DNA from: Monilinia fructicola
Taxonomy: Eukaryota; Ascomycota; Leotiomycetes; Helotiales; Sclerotiniaceae
Assembly (NCBI GenBank): GCA_008692225.1
Contig: VICG01000018.1
Coordinates: 247,594 to 311,593 of the forward strand
Direction of reading: 5' to 3'
Length of the DNA: 64,000 nt
Position numbers and translations under genes: made by a program
Notes under the pieces: generated by a model
Told to the model about the DNA's origin: nothing
The model's database searches: none
The model's input: the letters and a program-made list of their open reading frames with translations, nothing else
Shown: piece by piece, positions 50,010 through 62,572 of the stretch
Layout of the letters: each line of letters starts with the position of its first letter
Position numbering within the stretch: the first letter of the stretch is position 1

Positions 50010-53000
50010 ATGGTTAATTATCAAACTTTCTTTTTTCTTTTTATTTTTATTAAATTCAATACTAACAAATTATTTAGTATTTATAAAGAAATAAGGGATT
50101 TTCAAGCTAAATTAACTTTTGGTAAAATTGAAGAAGTTTTTTTTCTTTTATATTATCCTATATTTCAATTTATTTTATATAATATTTATAAAATCTATAT
50201 TCAAAATTTAAAGAATTATTTAATTATAAATTATTTTAATAATTTAATTTTAAACTATAAAAAAAAACAATTAATAAAACTATTAATATCTTTTAATCTT
50301 TGATTATTCAACTTATTAAAGTGAATATAAATTTAATAAATTTATTTTAATCTAAATTTAATTTATATCTATTTCCTAAATTAAAGGTTAAAACTTATTT
50401 TCAATATTTTTTTATAAAATATTAAAATTTAATAAAAAAAAATTTAAAAAGACATTTAAATTCTATATATAATAATATTTCCTTTAATTTTGATTTAATA
50501 AATAATGTTTTGAATTAAGAATTAGTTTTAAATCGCTTTTTTTTTTAAATTTAATTAAACAATAAACAAATAAATTCGAATATTTCAAATATTTCTTAAT
50601 TTTATTCTTTAATTAATATTAATTCTAATAATAATGATATAAATCAAAATTTAAATTATTTAGATTTAATTAAATTTAATTAGAAAAATAATTTCAAAAA
50701 GAAAATAAAAAAATTAAAAAATGGAAAAAGTTCAATTAAAGTTAATTTAGAATATTTAACTTTTTTTTAAAAAAAGATTAAAATATATTAATTATTTATT
50801 TAAATATAATTTAAAAGATTTAATTAAACTTTTAATTATTCTTAATAATATTTAATATAAAAAAGCTTTTAAATTAGTATTATTTCATTTGAAAAAATTA
50901 TTATATTCTAGTTTAAATGAAGTTATTTATTTAAATAAAATATATTTAAATATTATAAATAACTTTAAAAAAATAAAATTTGTAATAAAGGATTAAAACC
51001 TTTAAATAATAATTAAAGTTAAATTAAATATTTTAGTTTATTTAAATCATTTTTTATATTTCTATTTAATTATACTTTATTATTTAATAATAAATATTTT
51101 CTTGATTTCAAAGATTTAAAAGAAAAAATATTAGAATTAATAAATTTAGAATTAAATTTAAAAAATTAATTTAAATATTATATTAGTAAATTTTATAAAT
51201 AAATATTTTTAAAATTATAGTTAAATAGCTTTAGCTAAAATTTTATTAAACAAATCATTCTGTTTTAAAATAAATTCGGAATTATTAAATTAAACTTAAT
51301 TAATAATTAGCAATTTAAAATAGAATATAATATCTTATAAAAATATTATTATTAGTATAAATAATATTAAATTATTATTTAAAAAAGTATTTAATAAAAC
51401 TTATAATTTTCTTATAATTAATCTTTTAATAAAAATTGATTATATCAAGTATAGTTATATAATATTAAAAAAATTTAGTATATATAAAGATCGAAATATA
51501 ATTACTCTATTTAAATCATTTAAAGATTTTTATTTAAATATTGCAAATAATAATTAATTTTTTATTAATAAAGTTATTAATATTAAAAAATTAAAAAATT
51601 AATTTTTTAATATTTTAAATAATAATTTAATTTTAAATAAAGTTTATTATAAATTATTTTTAAAAAATATATTAGAATTTAAAAAATTATTATTATTATT
51701 AATTTATTTAATTAATAGCTTTTTATTAAAAAAAATAGAATTAATTAATTTATATTTATTAAAATTTATATAAAGATATATAAGAATTATTTTTAGATAT
51801 TAATAGCTCTTTATTTATAATTAATATCTCGAAATATAAAAGTTAATTAAAAAATGAAAAACTAGCATTTAATATTAAATATTTACTTTTGAAAGTTTCA
51901 AAGATTTTATATTATATATATAGTTTTAATTAATCCTTTTATAAATGTATTAAATATTTTAAATACAAGATTTAATTATAATTTAATAAATTCTTATTTA
52001 TTTTATATTAATTAATGTTTTTTAAATGCTAGAAATCTTAATTATATTTTAAAGGATTTTGCTAAAAGTTTATTTTCTATTAATTTAAATCTTTAAAAAT
52101 ATCAATAATTAATTATTAGTATTATTTAAAAATTTATAAAAAAAAATATTAATTAAAATACCTCAATTATTAAAGAGGATAAAAGCTTTAATTTTAGTTT
52201 TATTAAAGCGAATTAAATTAAATAAATTATTTAATAAATACTAAAAATCTTTATTATAATAAAATTAATTTTAATTTTAATTTTTTTAATGTTTAAATTG
52301 ATTTACAAAATAAATATTTATAATTTTCTTTAAGATATTATAAATTTTTCGATTTAAATTTAAATATTAATACAAATAACTTTTATATTCAATATTTAAT
52401 TTAACAAAATTGAATGATTTTAAAAGAAAAGAACTTTAAAATTAATAGTTTAATTTTAAAGTATTTTAAAGAAGATAATTCTAGTAAGAATAATTTTAGA
52501 AAGTATCTTTAAAATTCAGATTTTGATATAATTAATAATATTTAAATAGTTAAAAAGCTAATAGTATTTAAATTTTAAAAAATTTCTAATATCTTTTTAA
52601 GCTTTTATATTTTTAATTAATTATTAAAAATTTTTTTAAATAATTCAAATATTTTATTTTATATTCTATAATAGAAAGATTTAATAAAAAGTATTTTATT
52701 AAAGATTTTATATATATTAAACATTTTACTTATTAAAAAAAGCAAATTTTTAAGTTATTTATTAATAAATATATTAAAGATTTTAAAGATTATTATTGTT
52801 ATTATTTCTTTAATTACTTTAAAATCAAATATATTTAATAAAGTTAAAAACGTTAATATTCTTTATTTTATATAAGAAAATAATTTAAAAGTTAAAAGTT
52901 TAATATTAATTAGTATTAAATTAATTGTTAAAAAAAGTTTTTTAATAATAATTAATTAATTAAATAATGAGAATAAATTAAATTATTTTATAATTAATAA

Positions 53001-54369
53001 GTATCATTTGTTAATTATTAATATTAATTATTGAAATATTATATATCGATTTAAGAATTTATTAAAGATTAAATTTTAATTTATATTTTTAATTAGAATA
53101 TTATTATTCTTAATAAAAACTAAACTAATAAATTATTTATTCCTTGAAAATTTAATTATTATTTAAGCTTTTAATACTTGGAATAATATTAAATATAAAA
53201 CTAAGATATTCGATTTAAATATTTTTAAATTTCAAAATCTAAAGGTTTAAAATTATATTAATGATTTTAAATTAAAATCTTTTTTAAGTAATAAAAATAA
53301 GATTATTATATTTTACTTTTTTAAATTTAAAGTTATACAATTAGCTAATTATTTAAATTGTTTTTATTATTATTCGAATTTACTTAATAATAAGAAAAAT
53401 AAAATTCTTCATTTCTTTTTTAATGTTTTAAATAATTTTTATAGTATTATTATTTATATCTTTGCTTTAAAAGAAAGGATTGATTATTCGAATATTTGTT
53501 TAATTATATATTATAAATTTTATTAGTTTTTTATAGAATTCCTTTAAGGATTTAATTAAAATAACCAAAATTTAAATTCTAATAAATTTATATTTTTTTA
53601 TAATAAATTAAAAAAGAATAATAAATTAAATAATTTTAATTTTAATTAAATAGAATTAAGAAAATATTTAAGGGAAACTATATATAAATAATATATTATT
53701 AATTTATACTTAACTAATATTATAATTAAATATTATTTATTAAATTAAAAATTATATGATTTATATTTTAATAAACAAAATATTATATAAATTTAAATGA
53801 ATAGTATAAAAGAAAAATAAATGGAATTTAAGAATAAATTAACTTTAATTATAAATATATTATTTAAAGTATATTTAAATAATTATATTTTTTATTTTTT
53901 TAATGAAAAATACAATATAGATTATATAATTAAAGATTATTTATTAAAGGATTATATTAATTAAAATAAATATAATAATATTGATTTTATTAATAACAAA
54001 ATCAAAGAATTTAAACAATTTAATATTCAATTAATTATTAATAACTATTGTTTTTCTTGCTTTTTTCTTATAAAAATATATAAAATTATAAAACAAAAAT
54101 TAAATATTAAAAATTGTTTTTTTTTAAATTCATTTTTAATATTAATCAATTATTTTCTTTGAATTAAAAGATATATTATACAAAAGGAATTATTAAAAAC
54201 CTTTTCTAATTCCGAATTTTTAATTACTTAGTTTAATGATTTTTTATTAAATACTAAAATCAATTTTATTATTAAGTTTTTTAATAAATTTAGATTTAAA
54301 AGAATAAATACAAATGTTATATATGATTTATACTTTTTATTAAATAATATAAATTTATTTAATATTTAA
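50010..54369 (+). pseudogene. Telomere-linked RecQ-type helicase (TLH-like), RIP-degraded
   Basis: The order of domains matches the large fungal subtelomeric Q-type helicases. The N-terminus (97 open codons) has a zinc-finger-like layout: ILYNIYKIYIQNLKNYLIIN reads as C-x2-C...H-x3-H with Cys/His turned to Tyr. A middle domain follows: LLKKIELINLYL (51720-51755, family form ARGTELL), then KYQ*LIISII*KF (family YRHIAIAISRRF, ~52097-52135) and NKYL*FSLRYY (family GHSSH...YAR, ~52308-52350). The SF2 helicase part has Walker A as LIVKKSF (~52920-52940, from TGxGKS), motif IV IIIFYFFKFKVIQLANYL (~53302), motif V SIIIYIFALKERIDYSNI (~53443) and motif VI FIEFL*GFN*NNQ (~53530, from the QxxGRxGR box). 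A further ~260 codons run to a stop at ~54369. It points towards the telomere. Dead: dozens of stops and a lost Walker glycine. Confidence 0.78.
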
Positions 54370-54589
54370 GATTATTTTAAATAATTAATATTTAAAATAA
54401 TATAATTGAAATATATAAATTGAAGGGTTTATTTACTAAAAGAGTTATAATCTTTAATATTATAATTTAAATATAAATAAACTTATATTTTAATTTATAA
54501 TATTTAAATAGTTAATTCAAATATTATTTATATATATATATTTTATTGTTTAAATATAAAATATAAGAAATATATATTAAATAATCTTT

Positions 54590-55190
54590 ATTAATAAATA
54601 GGATAGGAAATGAATTTTAAATAGATTATATATTAAATATTTATTTAATAAAAAATGGATTATAAATAGATTATATATTAAACATTTATTTAATAGAAAA
54701 TAGATTATGAATAGATTATATAATAAATATTAATTAATTAGAAAATGAATTATAAATAGATTATATATCAAATATTTATTTAATAAAATATATTGAATAT
54801 TTATTTAATAGAATATATTAAATATTTATTCAATAGAAAATAAATTATGAATAGATTATATAATAAATATTTATTTAATAGAAAATAGATTATAAATAGA
54901 TTATATATTAAATATTTATTTAATAAAAAATGAATTATAAATAGATTATATAATAAGTAAATATTTAATAGAAAATAAATTATAAATAGATTATATATTG
55001 AATATTAATTCAATAGAAAATGGATAAGAAATAGATTATATATTGAACATTTATTCAATAAAAAATGAATTATAAATAAATTATATAATAAATAATTATT
55101 TAATAAAAAATGAATTATAAATAAATTATATAATAAGTATTTATTTAATAGAAAATGGATTAGAAATAGATTTTATAATAAATATATTAT
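54590..55190 (+). repeat. ~45-60-bp AT minisatellite, about 11-12 units
   Basis: Units contain 'atttatttaatagaaaatg' followed by 'attataaatagattatata'. Units vary in length and share substitutions. The array starts about 220 bp after the helicase stop, so it could be a 3' feature of the helicase element or an independent expansion. Confidence 0.9.
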
Positions 55191-56094
55191 ATATTATATG
55201 AAATATAAATACATTATATATTAAATATATTATATAAAATATTAAATCTTAATAGATTTAATATTAATTAGATTATATATTATTTAATATATATAACCAT
55301 TATATAAAATATTAATTTAGCTTTATTTTATATAATGAATATTTATATGTGTAAAATATTTTGTTAGAAATTATTAATTTTATTAAATTAATTGTATAAT
55401 AAAATCTTAATAATAAGGAGTTTATGAGTATATATATAAAGGTATACTTTTTAAAGTTTATCAATATTCTTTATATATTAATAGTAGTATGTATATAAAA
55501 TTCAAAATAGATTAATCGAATTTAAAATTAATTAATATAAAAACTTATTAATAAATAAAAGCTTATTAAATATTAAAATTTTATTAATAACTATTTTATA
55601 TGTAAAATAATTTATTGAAAAATATTTTTTATACAAAATTAATTGTATGCTATTAATTTTATGTTAAGGATCTTATGGGTATATAAATGAGGTAGGCTAA
55701 AAACATTATTTAATGGATGATATTATACTTTAAACTTTTAATAAACTATTAGCATTTATTTTATTTAAATTTTAATATTATATTATTATAAATTAAATAA
55801 TTCAATTATAATAATATAAGTATAGTATACTTTATTAATTATTTAATTTTAGGTGATTCTTTATTAAATTTATAGGGTATTAATATATTGAATTCTTTTC
55901 TTTAAGTTTTTATATTAATATGTATAGGTAAGTATATATATTTATTATATAAGTTTAAAATTAGAATTTAGATATAGCATTTTAAAGAATTTAATTAAAT
56001 TATTATTAATTATATAAGTAAGTATATAAATTAATATTTAACTTTAATATAGGCATTAAGAATGCTTTTATTATATGTTAAATTTAGAGGGCTA
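55191..56094. other. AT-rich subtelomeric DNA with short direct repeats
   Basis: Two similar segments (about 55380 and 55635) share 'aattgtat...ttaa...aagga(g/t)(t/c)ttatg(a/g)gtatata', spaced ~255 bp. Further 'aagtatatatatttatta' echoes lie at 55925 and 56010. No gene is seen before the pogo element. Confidence 0.5.
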
Positions 56095-58125
56095 CAGTAG
56101 AACCTGGTTATAAGGGATCGAAAAATTTGGCCAATTAAATCCTGTATATCCAGGAATCCCGTATATTCAGGTTAGGCATTAAGGCAGAAATATAAATGTA
56201 GCTTAAAATAACCTTAATTTTCATTACGAAAATACTTTAATAATATTCCCTACCTACAATCTAAAATCATTTTTAATACTAATTTCTGTTCTTTTTTTTT
56301 TTAATAATTTTTTAAAACCTAAATCCTTAATTTTCTATTATTCCTGATATAATATTAAAAGTTGAACAACTTTAAGAGTTTTAATATAACTTATAAGCTT
56401 TTATTTTTACTATTTTACCTATATCTTCCTCATCCTTTTTTATTAGCTTTTTTTATATTATAATTGTATTGATTAAAGTATTTAAATTATCTTCTCTATT
56501 GATTATACACTTTACGTAGGGTGAAACGTAATCCCATACATTTAGAATTTTTATAATAATATTTTGGTAATATAATCGTTTTAGATTTATATGTAATATT
56601 TTTAAATCCTTTTTAGAATTTTGGTATATATTCAATAGCATTGTAGGATATAACCCTAAATCGATATACTTCGATTTATCTCAACAATTCGAAATAATAC
56701 TAGGTTTTACATTGTTTTATACCAAAATGCCCCATTATATATATTAAAGAATATTGAGTTTTTTTAAAGTAATTAAGATTATTATTGAAGTAGGTAATTA
56801 TAAATCTTACGGATTATTATTGTAGATTGAGCTTCCAATTCTGTATTATATCTTAATTAAAAAATTAATATTTTAATATTATATTTGATGGTAATTATAT
56901 TATTTTTGTATTCGAAAAGTAATTAAGAATTCTAACCTCTTCCATTGCTAATGTATGAGTAGAGAAATTATCCATTAGCAAAAATACTCTCTTATTTTAA
57001 GCTTTTATAATATTATCAAATTATATAAAATATTTAAGAAATATACTATTTCTTATCCATACCTTTTTATTCAATTAATATTTAATTTTTAAATTATTAA
57101 AATTTGTTAATCCTACTGTTTTGAAAATATAAGGGACTTTAGTTAATCCTATAATCCATAAAGGGAACTTATAGGTGCCTATAGCATTTGTAATAAGGTG
57201 AAAAGTAATTTTAGTTTTTTCTTTTTTTTAGCCAGCCCCTTCAAAAGTAGTAAGAGTATAATCTGGTCTATTCTTCCAATATAAACCCGTTTTATTGTAA
57301 TTGTAAATATCATTAAGGTAATATTAAACTATTTTTTATTGAATTTTTTTCATTATAACCTCTAATTTAATGTTTATCTCTATTGAAAAGGTTTCTCCAA
57401 ATCGATGTTTTTTTTATATAAATACATATTATTTTAAAACCTTGAAAAAATCTATTTGATTATATTTTTCTTTTTTTTGAATGGTAGAGGTTGATTTTTA
57501 TATTCGGGGAGCTTATACCAGAATTCTGTAGCTTTTATACGTAGTACATTGCTTATAGTAGGTTTAGCATCAAAATGATGATTATATCAAATCTGCTATT
57601 TGAGGAGAGCTTTTTCAAAAGTAGATTAATTAAGCTTTTGATTTTTTTGGATTTTTTTTTAATGCTTTAAAAGTTTTATTATATTAAACTATTCAAAATC
57701 TTTATTTAATATACGGTTAATAGTTTGTTTTGGAATATACCCTCCATATATAATATTTTATTATATTTGTGCTTTTGTGTATATTCTCTTTATAAGCTAA
57801 AGATTATACCACCAAATTCTTAAAGCTTTCCGTTGATTATTTGTATATATAACTCAAGGGCTATAATAACTGATTTTCTTTAGTAGTATTTTCAACGATA
57901 ATGATGATAAGGGTATGGGGTATTAAAAAATTGATTTATAGCTTTTAAAGGGTATTATATTAAATAAATAATTCTTATTATACAGGATTTATAATAAATT
58001 GTTCTATAATTCTTTAAAATTAAAAAATTCTGTTTTTTTATATAAAAATTAATAAAATTGAAAAAAAATGTTCTGTATAACGAATTATTCTGTATAACAT
58101 AGTCCCTTATATATAGATTCTATTG
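56095..58125 (+). mobile_element. pogo/Fot1-type DNA transposon, 2,031 bp, degraded
   Basis: Left tip CAGTAGAACCTGGTTATAAG, right tip the inverse with C->T changes (atatagattctattg), TA on both sides (56093-56094 and 58126-58127). The length is normal for fungal Fot1/pogo elements (about 1.9-2.2 kb). It carries a transposase relic on the minus strand. Its two ends match the 398-bp MITEs at 5414 and 10807. Its insertion lies just outside the terminal block of subtelomeric units. Confidence 0.9.
56420..57935 (-). pseudogene. pogo-family transposase relic (CENP-B-like HTH + DDE)
   Basis: Reading from high to low coordinates: a first HTH with GGYIPKQTINRILNKDFE (~57720-57770), a Tc5/CENP-B-type second HTH with EFWYKLPEYKNQPLPFKKK (~57475-57530), then the DDE catalytic core. 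The core has NYNKTGLYWKNRPDYTL (~57250-57310), where the first catalytic Asp of the usual DET box has become Asn. It continues through KITFHLITNAIGTYKFPLWI (~57145-57205) and VFLLMDNFSTHTLAM (~56945-56990), with the second Asp intact. The final NVWDYVSPYVKCIIN (~56500-56550, in a 62-codon open stretch 56453-56641) matches the AW..VSP.TI.NC end of the domain. Stops and frame changes break the gene. It catalysed cut-and-paste at TA sites. Confidence 0.85.
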
Positions 58126-58198
58126 TATTTAGAAGGTTATATATATTAAATTTAAAGGGTTATTTAAAGAATTATTCAAAAGATTATATATTGAATTC

Positions 58199-59302
58199 TA
58201 ATAACTATTCTATAAATTTTTTTATGGGTTATTATTGGTGGTAATCCATTTTGATAGAGGAGGTAGTGGTCCGTAAAAAATAATTAAATCGGTCATTACT
58301 ATAATTCGCTTAAATATTGATATAATTTAAAAATTTAAAATTGTATATTATAAAGCTTTATTTAAATTATTTATATATAAAATTCTTTTTAAATTATATT
58401 AAAAATTAAAGGATTTATACAGATTTTAATATATTAGTATTTTGATAGTATATAAAGTAAAGTTATTTTAATAGAAAAGTAATAGTTTAAAAAAAATATT
58501 TATTTTATTTCGAATTTATTATTATTTTAATTAACTAAAATCTTTATATAAATTAAAAATTTAAAATCTTATATTATAAAGATTTATTTAAATAATTCAT
58601 ATATAAAATTTATTTTAAATTATTTTAAAGATTAAAGAATTTATATAAGTTTGAATTATTAAGTATATAAAAATAATTAGCTAAAATGATATAAAATAGT
58701 AATATTTCGAAAAATAAAATATTTTAAATATTATTCTTAATATATTTATATTAATTCAATTTTATATTATAAAAATCTAAAAAAAGCTAATATTAAATTA
58801 AAATAATTAAAAGGTTTAATAATAAGATTTATTTAAATAATTCATATATAAAAATTTATTTTAAATTATTTTAAAGATTAAAGAATTTATATAAGTTTGA
58901 ATTATTAAGTATATAAAAATAATTAGCTAAAATGATATAAAGTAGTAATATTTCGAAAAATAAAATATTTTAAATATTATTCTTAATATATTTATATTAA
59001 TTCAATTTTATATTATAAAAAATCTAAAAAAAGCTAATATTAAATTAAAATAATTAAAAGGTTTAATAATATTTTTTAAAATCTTAAAATTTAAATTATT
59101 TATTATAAAAGTATAATATATATTTTAAAATAAATGAACTAATTTATTTAAATGTAACAAATTATTATAAATACATTTATATTAATTCTATTAATTTAAT
59201 TTTATTAAATATAAATAAAACTTTTAAAAGGTAATATTTTAATAAAAAATAAAAGTATCTTAATTATATTATTAATCTAATTAATAATATAATTTATAAT
59301 TT
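58199..59302 (+). repeat. Subtelomeric repeat unit 3, with a 245-bp internal tandem duplication
   Basis: Opens 'taataactattctataaattt' plus a hairpin relic (atgggttattattggtggtaatcc ... ggtccgtaaaaa). 58579-58823 is repeated at 58824-59069 with only a few differences, although the same block is present once and diverged in other units. Confidence 0.82.
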
Positions 59303-60229
59303 TAATAATTATTCTATAAATTTTTTTACAAGCCACTATTAATAATAGTTTATTTTAATAAAGAGAATAGTAACCCACAAAAAATAATTAAATTAATCAT
59401 TATTATAATTCGCTTAAATATTAATATAATTTAAAATTTTAAAATTATATATTATAAAGCATTATTTAAATTATTTATATATAAATTTTTTTTTAAAATT
59501 ATTTTAAAAATTAAAGGATTTATACAAATTTTAATATATTAATATTTTAATAATATATAAGATAAAACTATTTTAATAAAGAGATAATGGCTTAATAAAA
59601 TATTTATTTTAATTTAAATTTAGTATTATTATAATTAATTTAAATTTTTATATAAATTAAAAATTTAAAATTTTATATTTATAAAGATTTATTTAAATAA
59701 TTTATATATAAAATTTATTTTAAATTATCTTAAAAATTAAAGGATCTATATAAATTTAAATTATTATTAAGTATATAAAAATAATTAACTAAAATAATAT
59801 AGAATAATAATATTTTGAAAATTATTACATTTTAAATTATATTTTTTATATATTAATATTAATTTAATTTTATATTATAAAATCTAAAAAAAGCTAATAT
59901 TGAATTAAAATAATTAAGGGGCTTTATAATATTTTTTAAAATTTTTAAAATTCGAATTATTTATTATAAAGGTATAATATATATTTTAAAATAAGTAAAC
60001 TAATTTGTTTAAATGTAACAAACTACTACAAGTATATTTATATTGATTTTATTGATTTAATTTCATTAAATATAAATAGAACTTTTTAAAAAATAATATT
60101 TTAATAAAAAATAAAAGTATTTTTAATTGTATTATTAATTTAATTAATAATGCAATTTGTAATTCTTTATATATATATTGATTTTTAATTTGTTAGGTTT
60201 AATATTTTTTAATAAAGAACAAAAAAGCC
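59303..60229 (+). repeat. Subtelomeric repeat unit 4 (most RIP-degraded)
   Basis: Starts 'taataattattctataaatt' and has a nearly erased hairpin (acaagccactattaataatag ... agtaacccacaaaaa). It has the usual sequence of sub-repeats and the 'ctaaaaaaagctaatattga' block, and stops within the end block at 'aacaaaaaagcct', where unit 5 begins. Confidence 0.8.
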
Positions 60230-61286
60230 TAATAATTATTCTATAAATTTTTTTGCAGATTACTATTGGTAATGACCTATTTTAACAGGGGGGATAATGG
60301 CCCGTGAAAAATAGTTAAATCGGTCATTACCATAATTCGCTTAAATATTGATATAATTTAAAATTTTAAAATCATATATTATAAAACTTTATTTAAATTA
60401 TTCATATATGAAATTTATTTTAAATTATTTTTAATATTGAAGGATTTATATATATTTTAATATATTAGTATTTTGGTAGTATATGAAGTAAAATCATTTT
60501 GATAGAGGAGTGGTGATCTAACAAAATATTTATTTTAATTTAAATTTATTATTATTATAATTAACTTAAATCTTTATATAAATTAAAAATTTAAAATTTT
60601 ATATTATAAAGATTTATTTAAATAATTCATATATAAAATTTATTTTAAATTATCTTGAAGATTAAAGAATCTGTATAAGTTTAAATTATTAAGTATATAA
60701 AAATAATTAACTAGGGTAATGTGGAATAATAGTATTTTGAAAAAATATTACATTTTAAATTATATTTTTTATATATTAATATTAATTTAATCTTATATTA
60801 TAAAAATCTAAAAAAAGTTAATATTGAATTAAAATAAGTAGGGGGCTTTATAATATTTTTAAAAATTTCAAAATTCGAATTATTTATTATAAAGGTATAA
60901 TATATATTTTAAAATAAGTAAGCTAATTTATTTAAATATAACAAATTGTTGCAGGTACATTTATGCTGATTTTATTAATTTAATTTTATTAGGTATAAAT
61001 GGAATTTTCAAAGGGTAATATTTTAATAAAAAACAAGGATATTTTAATTGCATTATTAATTTGAATTAATAATATAATTTATAATCTTTTGCATATATAC
61101 TAACCTTTGATTCGTTAGGCTTAATATTTTTTAACAAAGGATAAAAAAGCTTTGTTTTACGTTAATATATATAAGTTTGGTTATAAATGGTAGAATGGGG
61201 AATATTTTATATTCTGAGTAGTTATGTTTAGATATCTTTTTTATTTTTTTAATTTTTAATTTTTTAAATATTATTTATTTAAATAT
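60230..61286 (+). repeat. Subtelomeric repeat unit 5
   Basis: Starts 'taataattattctataaatt', hairpin relic 'gcagattactattggtaatgacc ... ggggggataatggcccgtgaa'. The full end block (tatataagtttggttataaatgg) is present. It runs into an AT stretch that meets unit 6 without the GC motif pair. Confidence 0.8.
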
Positions 61287-62572
61287 TAATAATTATTTAT
61301 AAATTTTTTCGCAGGCTATCATTGGTGGTGGTCTATTTCGACAGGGGGGGTGGTGGCCTGCGAAAAATAATAGTCAAATCAATTATTATTATAATTCACT
61401 CAAATATTAATATAATTTAAAAATTTAAAATCGTATGTTATAAAGCTTTATTTAAATTATTTGTATATAAAATTTATTTTAAAATTATCTTCAATATTGA
61501 AAAATCTGTATGGATTTTAATATATTAATATTTTGGTGGTATGTAGGGTAAAGCTATTTTGATAGAGAAGTGATAGTTTAACAAAATATTTATTTTTATT
61601 TAAATTTATTTTCATTTTTATTAATTTAAATTTTTATATAAATTAAAAATTCGAAATACTATATAATAGAAATTTATTTAAATTTTATATATATATAATT
61701 TTTTTTAAATTATTTTAAAAATTGAAGGATCTATACTAGTTTAAATTATTAATTATAAAAAAATAATTGATTAGAGTGATGTGGGGTAGTAATATTTCGA
61801 AAAATAATATATTTTAAATAATATTTTAATATATTAATATTAATTTAATCTTATATTATAAAAATTTAAAAAAAGCTGATTTCGAATTAATATAAACAGG
61901 GGGTTTTATAATATTTTTTAAAATTTCAAAATTGGAATCATTTATTATAAAGGTATAATATATATTTTAAAATAAGTAGATTATTTTGTTTAAATGTAAC
62001 AAACTATTGTGGGTATATTTATGCTAATCCTATTGGTTTAATTCCATTAGGTATAAGTAAAACTTTTAAAGGGTAATACTCTAGTAAAAAACAAAAATGT
62101 TCTAATTACATTATTAATCTAATTAATAATACGATTTGTAATCCTTTGTATATATAGTAACTTTTAATTTATTAGACCTAATATTTTCTAATAAAGGATG
62201 AAAAAACCTTATTTTATGTTAGTATATATAAGTTTAGTTATAAATAGCAGAGTAGGGAATATTTAATTTTGGTAAAATATTCTAAGTGGTAACGTTTAAA
62301 CACCTCTTTTTATTTTTTTAATTTTAAATTTTTTAAATATTATTTATTTTAATATTATTTTAATTATAATCATTATTTTATTTATTATTATTAATATTAT
62401 TTTATTTATTATAATTGGAGTTATTAATAATATTTTCCTTATTATTATTATAATTATTAATAATATTTTATATTAATATAATATTCAAAATAAAAGCATT
62501 AATCCTGTAGGGGTAACTGCTACGGGGATTAGAAAAAGAAAATACCCTTCGTAGAGGTAACCGCTATAGCTC
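61287..62572 (+). repeat. Subtelomeric repeat unit 6, ends in a GC motif pair
   Basis: Has a well-kept hairpin (CGCAGGC ... GCCTGCG), the sub-repeats, the end block, a (TTATTA)n-like stretch at 62340-62480 and then two copies of the GC-rich motif at 62500-62570. Unit 7 starts directly after the second motif copy. Confidence 0.82.
62500..62571 (+). repeat. GC-rich hairpin motif pair at the unit 6/7 junction
   Basis: Two copies of a ~42-bp motif beginning CCTGTAGGGGTAACTGCTAC in the first copy and 'cgtagaggtaaccgctatag' in the second. Each can form a stem (CCCCGTAG with CTACGGGG in the ideal form) around a GGGTAACCG loop. The same pair stands at the telomere junction. Confidence 0.85.
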
